Of a DNA stretch of 64,000 nt, positions 56,381 to 64,000 are shown one piece after another. The number at the start of each line of letters is the position of its first letter. Positions within the stretch are counted from its first letter, which is position 1. The stretch comes from Tausonia pullulans (lineage: Eukaryota; Basidiomycota; Tremellomycetes; Cystofilobasidiales; Mrakiaceae), in contig OX637620.1 in NCBI GenBank assembly GCA_951802195.1, forward strand, positions 1,550,001 through 1,614,000, given 5' to 3'. The position numbers and the translations under genes were made by a program. The notes below the pieces were generated by a model that saw nothing but the letters and a program-made list of their open reading frames with translations, was not told the origin of the DNA and searched no databases.

Positions 56381-56467
56381 CGACTCTCCTTGGATGTATG
56401 AGTACTTCACGAGACATGCGCGAAATATACTGCAAGTCGAACAGAAGATAGGAAAGCGAGCATCCCA

Positions 56468-58146
56468 TCACGCATTGTCATCTTCCGAGCTTCCCGCAGA
56501 TTCCTTCCCAAAGGTATCCGCCTCCCTCTTCAGAGCCGCCTGCTTCTCCGTTACCGTCATCTCTCTCCGGGCCTCAGCCTCTTTGCTCGCTTGTTTTCGA
56601 CCCTCCGCTTTTCTCTCCGCTTCCAGCCTCTCTCTCTCCTCCTTCTCCTCCACGAGCAGATCCCCCATCCAAGCCTTTAGTCTTTCACTGGCCGCAAATT
56701 CACCACTGCTGTGCCCCATCCCCGTCGTCACACTGTTATCCTTTTCCCCTTCACCAGCGATTGCCTCATCCAGCTTTTCCCTCAACCGCTTGTACACGTG
56801 CATTGCGCTTTGGACGTCGTTTGCCGCGTACCGGATCTGGTTTTCGTCCAGCTGCTCGTGCCATTTGCCTGTCCTGAGAGTCGGCTTCGGAAGGTGCCGA
56901 GCTAGGTAGTGCGCGGTGAGCTTTTGAAGTGAGATGACACCCTTTCCGGGGCCGGCTGAGAGGGGGTCGATGCCGCGGGCCATGTGGGAGATCTAGGAGG
57001 GATGGGATCAGCATTAGAGTCTTGATCCATCCTCGAAGCTGGACAGGATGGACCTCGAGGAAGCCTCGCATCTTGACCTCCGGAAAGTCCCGCCGCAGCT
57101 TGAGGGCGTCCTACAAGCCACAGGAGAGGTCAGCGACGTAGATCTGACTGGAGATGAAATGACGTGAGAAGCACTCCTCGAATATTGACGCCGACTTTGA
57201 GCCGGTTGGGATCCTCCAAGATGCGTCGCAGGCCGAGAGCTGAGATGCTGGTCAGCAGTCTCTTCATAGCGAGAATTTAGAGGAAGAGACCGACGGATCT
57301 TGTAGTACATGGCCGAGATCTGGCAGAGGACAACGAGCTTGCCGTCGCCAATCTGCAATAGGGCGGTCTTACACTCGCGACCCTTCCTATCGTTACAAGT
57401 TGTGGTCAACAGCCGACACCCCACTGACACGAAATGAGTCACGCCTACACACCTGAACGATATTGGCCATTCCATATCAAACGACAGCGGAGAGCTCCGG
57501 TTCAAGCACCCCACGAGATCTTCAACCTCCTCCTTGCTTCGCGAGTAAACGACCTGAGGCGCGCCCCACTCGCGGTCGCCCAGCTGGAATACCGGAAGCC
57601 CAGCCGGGTTGGCGTCTCCTTTGGCCACCCCTTTCCCCTTCATGCCCATCTGGCCGCCCTCTGCTGCGTCCTGCGTCTTGGCGAGAATCTTGGTATTCGC
57701 CCTTTTTTTTCGAGCCTTCGCTGAGAGCAGCTGCACTGTCGGCTGTACGGGGATACGGACCGTCTTGCTGACAGGGTGGAGTGGGTACGAGGTGCCAGGC
57801 GGCGGCCTCGGAACAAGTAGCAGGGGAGGAGATTTTGCTGACATGTTCCTGATGTCGTCGTCCGAGGAGTCGTCGACGACGAAGATCGGCTGTTTGGGGC
57901 GGCTGAGCCGGGAGGTTGTGGCTGCGCTCTGGTGGAACGGATGCGGCTTGGCAGGGGAGAGGGCAGCGCGCGAGTCAGGCGAGCCGTAGAGGGGTGTGGC
58001 TCGAGGTAGTGTGAGAGGAATATCCGGCGTAGTCGCTCTTGGAGGTGTAGAAGAGATTTCGATGATGCGACTTCTGGAAAGTAAAGCCAGGGAGGGATAC
58101 ATACACGTGATTGAGCAACTCACCCGCACGCGAGCCACATAAGCAT
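56468..58146 (-). CDS. WRN-type 3'-5' exonuclease (DnaQ-like, DEDDy)
   Basis: A tiny first exon MLMWLACG (ATG 58146, GTGAGT) joins SRIIEISSTPPRATTPDIPL near 58068. The N-terminal 120 residues are disordered and include KQPIFVVDDSSDDDIRN, a phospho-SIM-like string near 57870. A basic part KARKKRANTKILAK follows. The exonuclease domain has PLSFDMEWPI near 57480 (motif I, D and E), CKTALLQIGDGKLVVLCQIS near 57340, ALGLRRILEDPNRLKVGVNI and REDALKLRRDF near 57210 (motif II), GVISLQKLTAHYLARHLPK near 56920, and NQIRYAANDVQSAMHVY near 56830 (motif III, YxxxD). The C-terminus is a charged coiled coil (EEKEERERLEAERKAEGRKQ) ending GSSEDDNA at 56468. No helicase is fused, so it is like plant WRNexo or EXD2-type stand-alone enzymes. 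Confidence 0.83.
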
Positions 58147-58802
58147 GCGAGATTCACTTATTAGTAGTCGAGGGAGGCGATTCCATGCCGGGACTGGGCC
58201 GCCTGGCGCAATAGTGTGGAGGGAGCGCGATATGGTCAAGGATCAGGATCAAATAGTCGCGTGAAGGGTGGATTGAGACCGTTGAGATGAAGGCGTTGTA
58301 CATGGTCGTCGCCCGGAGACTCACTTGTTCAGCCCGCCCACAAGAAAAGTCATTTGGCAGAGTTTCGTAAGTTTAGGCGATTTAGCCTGGGTTGATTGGA
58401 AAAGCAAGTCGATCGTGGTGGTCGAAACCCAACAGAGAAGGCTTGTCGTCGGTCGTTCCGTTCTACGCCAGCCTGGACACGTCGACGCGTCGACGCGTTC
58501 AGCGAACGAACACTTAGACCTCCGGCCACATGTTTCAAGTGGCTTTGCACCTTGACCTTGCCCTTGAAGCCACAAGAAACTATATTTTTTCTGTTTTCAT
58601 AGCAGTCAGGGAGAGATCTTAGGTTTGATTGAGAGCTTTCCTCTTGCCATCTGCGACTAGGCCTTGACGACGAGGCCCCAACTAAATTGCGGGGAAGTAA
58701 CGTTGTGCCTCAAAGCTTTCCCCGTGTCGCCCTTCTCCCTACCATCACCCACCTTTCTTCTTTCTTCAGTTTCACATCGTTCTCCTTCCTTATCTCACCA
58801 TC
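58147..58802. promoter_or_regulatory. Divergent intergenic region, exonuclease and SYM1
   Basis: About 0.65 kb between divergent starts. The block 58700-58800 is strongly CT-rich right before the SYM1 ATG. Open frames of 76-84 codons exist on both strands here in the same place, without family signal, so I do not call a gene. Confidence 0.45.
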
Positions 58803-60021
58803 ATGGCTGCCCTCCTTACCAGCTACCAGAACTGGCTGGCCCGTTCCCCTCTGATCGGGAACAGCATCTCTTCGGCTGTCTGTCCTCTCTCCCTGTTCGG
58901 CTGCCCTGCTCTTCACTGTCTGGATCTGACTCATTCCGCCTTATTACAGGTCCTTTTCGCTACAGGAGACGGAATCGCCCAGCAGTTTGTTGAGAAGAAG
59001 GTCAGTCAGATGGACGATGAATGACGACAAAGCGCGCTTTCCCCGCATGCACTCTGACGTGCTGACGTGCTGACGTCTCCGTTTACCCCTCGCTTCTTCT
59101 CGCTTGCTCTCGCTTGCCCTTGCTCCCAGGGCAAGGATCACGATTTTGCTCGCACCGGGCGCATCGTTGTTTGGGGAGGAGGAATGTCAGTCGCTGGTCC
59201 AAGCTTGCAAGCGAGCAATGGTGTTCGGTCCGAGTGCCGAAGGTCGGTGAACGTCCGCTTCTGACGCCGTCTCCCTCCCCTTGGCTTCTCTTCATGTTGT
59301 TTCAGCTTCGCCCCGGTCGTCGGCCAGTGGTTCAAGGTCCTCCAAAAGCTCCCCATCCAGAACAAGTTTGCTGCGACTGCCACCAGGGTTGGTCCTGTCG
59401 TTTGTTTCACGTTTCTGTCGACAGCGCCGCCCTGACTGCCTGTCACCGCTGTTCCCTCGAAGGTCGGACTCGACCAGTTCTTATTTGCCCCCATGTATGT
59501 TCTCGTTTGTCAAAGTGTGATAGACTGAATCTGACCGCGGCGATCTCCTAGCGTCCTTTCCACCTTCTTCACCGTCATGGGTACCTTGGAAGGCAAGAGC
59601 ATGGCCCAGAACAAGGCCAAACTCGACAGCGTACGTCGTCTGCCCGCAGCTGTCGTCGCTGCGCACTCACACTTAATTCTTTTCGGATTTCAGGACCTTT
59701 TCCCGACCCTCAAGGCCAACTGGGGTGTCTTTATCCCTTTCCAGGCCGTGAACCTGTCGCTTGTCCCTCCTTCGCTTCGTGAGCCTCTCTCGAGCTTCCT
59801 CGCTTTCGTCGAGCGAGTCGGTCCTGACATCATGACCATCTAGGCATTCTCTCGATCAACGTGATCAACATCCCTTGGAACGTAAGGCTCATCTCGCACT
59901 CCCAACTTAGCTGTCCTTCCGCTCACTTATTTTCTTCGCGCAGACCTACCTCTCCATTCAGGCCAACAAGGGCCCCAAGGTCATCGATCTTGCCGAGGAA
60001 CGGATCAAGACGCACATCTAG
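58803..60021 (+). CDS. SYM1: Mpv17/PMP22 family inner-membrane protein (Sym1)
   Basis: Sym1/Mpv17 is a four-helix channel-like protein of the mitochondrial inner membrane needed under heat or ethanol stress in yeast. Start is MAALLTSYQNWLARSPLIGN at 58803, then VLFATGDGIAQQFVEKK near 58952 (family GDxxAQ), HDFARTGRIVVWGGG near 59140 (DxxRTxR), FAPVVGQWFKVLQKLP near 59308 (GPxxHxWY equivalent, with Gln for His), VGLDQFLFAPI near 59463 (DQxxxAP), TLEGKSMAQNKAKLDSDLFP near 59590, TLKANWGVFIPFQAVNLSLV near 59708 (W..WP.xQ..NF equivalent), VPPSLR, ILSINVINIPWNTYLSIQAN (family V..xWN.YLS) and the end LAEERIKTHI at TAG 60019. Nine or so exons; each splice keeps the family order. Confidence 0.93.
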
Positions 60022-62234
60022 ATCGTTCATCTCCTCACTACACACAATCATTCATAGATTCCCGATTTCTGGATACGCGGCCGGCTGGAACGCCCCGTTC
60101 CTCTAGAGCGCCCCCTCTTCGGGGCTGTTAATTATCGTTCGCTATGCTTAGATCTATTCATATGACTCCCAGAAGTTGAGCCGGTCGGGTACTTTGATCA
60201 ATCTTCTTGGGAGACGGCGAGCAGGGGAGTGTTGCCCGGATGACCTGCTCTGAATTTCTCGATGCGAACACTTTTGACACGTTTGTTAGATATTAGTGCA
60301 AAGAAGTCCACGTCACTGGACAATAAACAACTTTCTTCCCGGTTGCTGGCATGCGCATTTTTTGTATTCTCACCATTGAGTCACCCGAAACTTAAGAGTG
60401 CATTGACTTTAGTCAATGAGAGGGAGCGGAAGGGGGATGATCAGTGGAAGCTTGCGGTCCTCCAACAGAGTTAGCCGACAATTTCATCACGGTCTTGAAC
60501 AGTGGAGCAAAAATACTATCGGTTCGAGATAGCGCTTGGTGTGGTTATGTTATTTCTTCGTCAGTACAACCTCTGGGTTGATATTTCAGAACGTGACGAA
60601 GACGCTCACCTGTCTGGAGGCACTAGAATACGTATAGAAGCGGCTGCCCTCCTGATGGAATCTTTTGAACAGTCAGTGACTGTGCACACCCCACTTCCCG
60701 GTGCCGTTGTCCTTGGCAAGTTCCCTCTCTGGGAGGATCTCGCAGACTGTCATACCTGCTCTGCGCCTGACCACTTCCGTGCCTATGCTCCTGCGCCTGC
60801 GATTCTGTTCACTCGGCGCACCTCGGATGCTCGGTGCGGTCCGTCAGCGCAGCCTCTTGCTTCTTGCTCAGCATTCTCTTTTCTTCGTTTCTTCTTCCGC
60901 TACATCACCCCACACTTCTTGCCTCTGTATCCTTGCCGTTCTTCTCATTCGCCATTTGTCTCGCACTTTCTCGTCCTATGCCCCTGTCTTATCACGCTAC
61001 GCTCCCTTGATCTCTCATCCTCCTCATCCTCTCCACTGTCATCAACCCAAGACCCTTGGACCAATCGTAATACTTCTTCCAGAAGTACAACGCATGAAGG
61101 GTTTCGCTGAGCCCTGTATGATTATTATGATTATCTAGGCTCTTCTGCGTTCGATCTCGGGTTCTCTACGAGCATCCTTGCGGGACTCCATCAAGACTCT
61201 CAAGAAGATGATAGTTAGGCGGCTCAGCGTTAAAATTTCGGAGTGCGTCTATGTCTCTGATAGGCGAGAAGTTTTGGTTCGCGTTTCCTATCGACTCAGG
61301 CCATCCATCCTCCCCTTTGACTTCTCTCTAGGCAACATAGAAGCGAGGTAGTGCCTCCCAGCTCAAAGTGGACTTCAATCAGCGGATCGATGGTGCTTAG
61401 CCTATCGCGGCGTCACTGTCCGACAGAAATTTCAACGTGGTAACTTTCAACAATAAAGCTTCATGACCTCGCAGGCACTTAGAGTCAGTTGTTCGAAGTA
61501 TCTGCCCATACCGAACAATACTTCCACGACAACGCCGACGACGGGGTCAGTTTTCTCAGCGTTGAACGACCCACTGATCATCTTGATATCTTGATGCTCA
61601 TTTGCACGCCTCTGTCTACTTGTTCCTCTTCTATGGACTTGCCGCCTTGGCTCTCCATGGATGAGTCCAAACTTGTCCGTGCCTATTCCGCGAGGCTCGA
61701 CTACATGGACCCCGCCGACGGTGTGAGCAACTGACTTCTCCCCTCCTATTCTTGAGCGCGCGCAACTCTCACATCCTGCTCTCCCCTCTCGCTCCTTTCC
61801 TTGCTGCCTTGCTCTCCCCTTCCTTCGATCGGTAATAGTGCTCTTCATCACCTTGTTTATGGCCCCGGTCTATCTCCTCCTTTCACCTCTTGCCTGAGTG
61901 GTTCGCTTTCAACAGGCGGCATCTCCTTTTTCCGCCTCTTCTTAAGTTTCCCCCTATCATTTTTTTGGACTATTATAGTGGTTTGTGTCGAAGTTCGCCT
62001 GGAGCTTACCACCGACCCTGAATGCACGGTCAACTCCAGTGGAACCTCGGCAATCTTGCACTGTGGGCAGGCACTTCTTCCCTTCGGGTCTGGAGCCAGA
62101 GAACGAGCAACACGCTGAGATGCTTTCCCGCTTAACGCCGTCTGTTCCAAGGCGACCCGGAAGATCGAACGCCACGAATCTACAAACGTTCCACAAGGAG
62201 GCCAGAGATCATGGGTAAAACCTTTTCAATGTAA
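60022..62234. other. Gene-poor 2.2 kb region
   Basis: No family is recognisable. The stretch is visibly less GC-rich than its surroundings in its first 600 bases. A plus-strand frame at 60502-61110 opens MEQKYYRFEIALGVVMLFLR and keeps a mixed, protein-like composition for about 110 codons (WVDISERDEDAHLSGGTRIR, PLPGAVVLGKFPLWEDLADC) before turning into a Ser/Phe/His-rich translation of a CT-rich tract. Two strong CT-rich, promoter-like tracts occur at 60880-61060 and 61740-61880, each soon followed by an ATG (61094 and 61860) that opens only 12-15 codons. Further frames at 61489-61734 and 61985-62218 are short. It could hold a young or decaying gene, several short-exon genes, or non-coding RNAs. 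Confidence 0.4.
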
Positions 62235-63517
62235 TCAATCCGCGAGCTCCTTCTTGGCCTTCTTGAGAAGGTCGTCAACCTCCTTGCAGTGTTTATCCGT
62301 GATGGCCTGCACCTGTTTCGTTCGCTCAACCGAGAAGCACGTCAGTCCATTGTCCAAGCTCCTGATAAGAGGAGGCAGCGCGAGATCAAAACGAACCTCG
62401 GCGGTTCCCTCTTTGCCAAGTGCCTTGAGACTCGCGGCCCGCTGCTTCCGGACACTCGACTTAGTCTGTTCGCCTTGCGTCTCGAGGGCCTTGAGGAGGG
62501 CTGAACGGTCTGCAAGCGAGGGTCTGGCAGGAGCAAGCGAGCATGAATGATCAATCGTGATCACCCGCGAGGGAGAGCAGAGAGGGTCTCACCGAGGGAC
62601 TGTGATGCGGACGGTGCGGGAATCGAACTTGTTGGGTGATATTCCAGGCAGGTTGGCGGCATGAATGGCCTTTTCCACGGCCTTGGTGTGCTGTGATTGG
62701 TGAGGATTGAGTAAAGAGACAGCTCGGACAGGTCAGCGAGACGGTTCGGCTATCGCACGACGAGGACTGCCTTCTTTGATTCCCCCTCTCTCCACCTGAC
62801 AGGCTGCACGTACCGACTCGTCAAAAACGTTGACCGTCAATGAGTTTCCCTTGACGCTGACGGTGGCGACCGAGTTGAGCGGGACTTCGGAGCCATCAGC
62901 CTCGACCTTGATAGAGTCCAGGACCGCTGAAGAGACGAGTCAACAAGACAGTTAGTCACATTGCGGAAGTCGACTCTGTCTGACCCTAGGTAGGTCGCTT
63001 GAGAGCCTGGATGACAGCCGCTCAACGAGAAGGGCTCACAAGGCGAGACCTTGCCTCGTCCCCTGCCAACGTCCTCCTCAAACTTGGCTCTGAATGCCGC
63101 CGACATCCTTTCCATCTTCTCCTCCGCCTTCTGTACCTCAACCTCTACTTTGGATCCGATGTCCTCGCTGACACCTCGGGCGCGCTTCTCCTTCTTGGCC
63201 CGCGCGCCGTCGTTGAAGTCGTCGGCAAAGAGGTCGACGGCGTCGTCTTCGCCCTCCTCCACGGGGGCAGCGCCCTTCTTGGACTTCATCGTCTTCTTCG
63301 ACTTGCCCTTGGCCTTGACCTCGCGCGAGCCCTGGCCCGAGGCGAGGGAAGTTGGGCTCGTGGAGAAGTCGCGAATGGGAGCGGTGGAGAGCGACGAAGA
63401 AGACGTGAAGGAGGAGGCGGCGAGCCGGAGGAAGGATGAGCTCATCGAGGGAACAAGAGACCGGCCGGTGCGGAGAGGCCGGAGAAGGGCGGCCGAGGTA
63501 CGCGGAAGGGCGGTCAT
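62235..63517 (-). CDS. RRF1: Mitochondrial ribosome recycling factor
   Basis: Mitochondrial RRF splits post-termination ribosomes together with mtEF-G2. Start is MTALPRTSAALLRPLRTGRS at 63517 (an in-frame ATG at 63622 is possible), a Ser/Arg/Leu-rich presequence. A charged linker follows (KGKSKKTMKSKKGAAPVEEG). The RRF fold begins VQKAEEKMERMSAAFRAKFE near 63110, then VLDSIKVEADGSEVPLNSVA near 62920, TVSVKGNSLTVNVFDESHTK, AVEKAIHAANLPGISPNKFD near 62670 and SRTVRITVPRPSLADRSALL (family V.xP.LTEERR). The last helix reads SVERTKQVQAITDKHCKEVD near 62300 and DLLKKAKKELAD at 62235. The middle of the core helix (KSSVRKQRAASLKALGKEG) corresponds to the R-N-x-R-R segment. Five or six exons. Confidence 0.92.
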
Positions 63518-64000
63518 AGTAGTGGTTGATGATCGATGCTCACGCGATGAGAGAACGTGAGAGCGCAAAGAGAGTGGCGGCGGCGCGGAAGGCCGGAGAG
63601 CTGAGTGAAGCCGGCTCTTCACCGATGTGCGCTAGCTGGTAGAGTGAGAGACCGAGGTCACCTGTTCATCATAGGCTTGCGGCTTGGGAACAAGTTACTG
63701 CTGGACGCGTATCATATCGAAAACATACTCAAGGAGAAGTCAGATTCGCGTTTTAAGACCCGGCGGTTGCATAAACGACCGGTGCGTATCGATGACGCGC
63801 GCTTCTCCAAGAGTAGAGGTCGAAGATGAGGCCTGGCATCCTCTCCGAATCGCCGGACTTCTTTGTTGCCAGATATCCACAACGCCCTCGGCCGCAGACT
63901 GCTATCTCACCTCCTCTCCTTTGATCCCAACTCTCATCCAGGCAAGATCCCCTCTCACACCGCCTCCCGCTATTAGCCTGGGGTCTCTCAGTGACTTGTT
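63518..64000. other. Right-edge sequence without a recognised gene
   Basis: This should include the RRF1 promoter. A plus-strand open stretch begins ATG at about 63828 (MRPGILSESPDFFVARYPQR) and another frame reads HNALGRRLLSHLLSFDPNSH near 63875; either may be the first exon of a gene continuing beyond the window. I cannot support one over the other. Confidence 0.3.

Noticed and set aside
58321-58575. Overlapping 76-84 codon frames on both strands upstream of SYM1
   Set aside because: Both strands are open at the same place with no family signal or splice support, as expected by chance in a promoter gap.

Overview
The window is nuclear DNA of a GC-rich, intron-rich fungus. The signs are basidiomycete: about 32 protein genes in 64 kb, most cut by several 40-100 nt introns, CT-rich stretches just upstream of many start codons, and Ser/Pro-rich low-complexity tails. 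A red-yeast relative (Microbotryomycetes, the Rhodotorula/Sporobolomyces side) is my best guess, from general style only. I see no rRNA, convincing tRNA, CRISPR array, transposon or virus-like element. Gene extents below run from start to stop codon and include introns; exon joins were made by eye from reading frame, GT..AG signals and family homology.

Layout. 0.4-9.3 kb: Ufd1 (-), RNA polymerase III subunit Rpc9 (-), chaperonin CCT4 (+), mitochondrial ribosomal protein uS7m (-), an unknown Ser-rich protein (+). 9.5-16.7 kb: N-terminal methyltransferase NTMT1 (-), a family-16 lysine methyltransferase (-), a LACTB2-like metallo-beta-lactamase (-), acyl-protein thioesterase (+), methionine-salvage dehydratase MDE1 (-). 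16.7-19.2 kb: a stretch I can only partly decode. 19.2-30.2 kb: DUF3292 membrane protein (-), universal stress protein (-), SET-domain protein (+), mitochondrial BolA (-), an unknown multi-pass membrane protein (+), a small probable mitochondrial protein (-), metaxin/SAM37 (-). 30.4-42.4 kb: PI-PLC-X protein (+), Ser/Pro-rich unknown (-), YIPF Golgi protein (-), KIN17 (-), retromer VPS26 (+), Pro-rich protein with a Whi5-like motif (-). 43.2-64 kb: vacuolar nucleotidase-like phosphoesterase (+), GPI13/PIGO (-), PCID2/CSN12 (-), ubiquitin-conjugating enzyme with a long tail (-), CTD phosphatase SSU72 (+), WRN-type exonuclease (-), Mpv17/SYM1 (+), a 2.2 kb gene-poor stretch, mitochondrial ribosome recycling factor (-).

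The genes are mostly housekeeping and not a pathway cluster. Two themes recur. First, three proteins carry SUMO-interacting-motif-like peptides: Ufd1 (C-terminus VIVLD), the E2 (C-terminus VIILDD) and the exonuclease (N-terminal IFVVDDSSDDD). An E2 with its own terminal SIM would join SUMO recognition to ubiquitin transfer, with Ufd1/Cdc48 downstream; this is inference. Second, splicing is unusual: micro-exons of 5, 8 and 13 nt are needed to keep conserved frames, several first coding exons are only 6-20 nt, and four introns appear to end in AAG.
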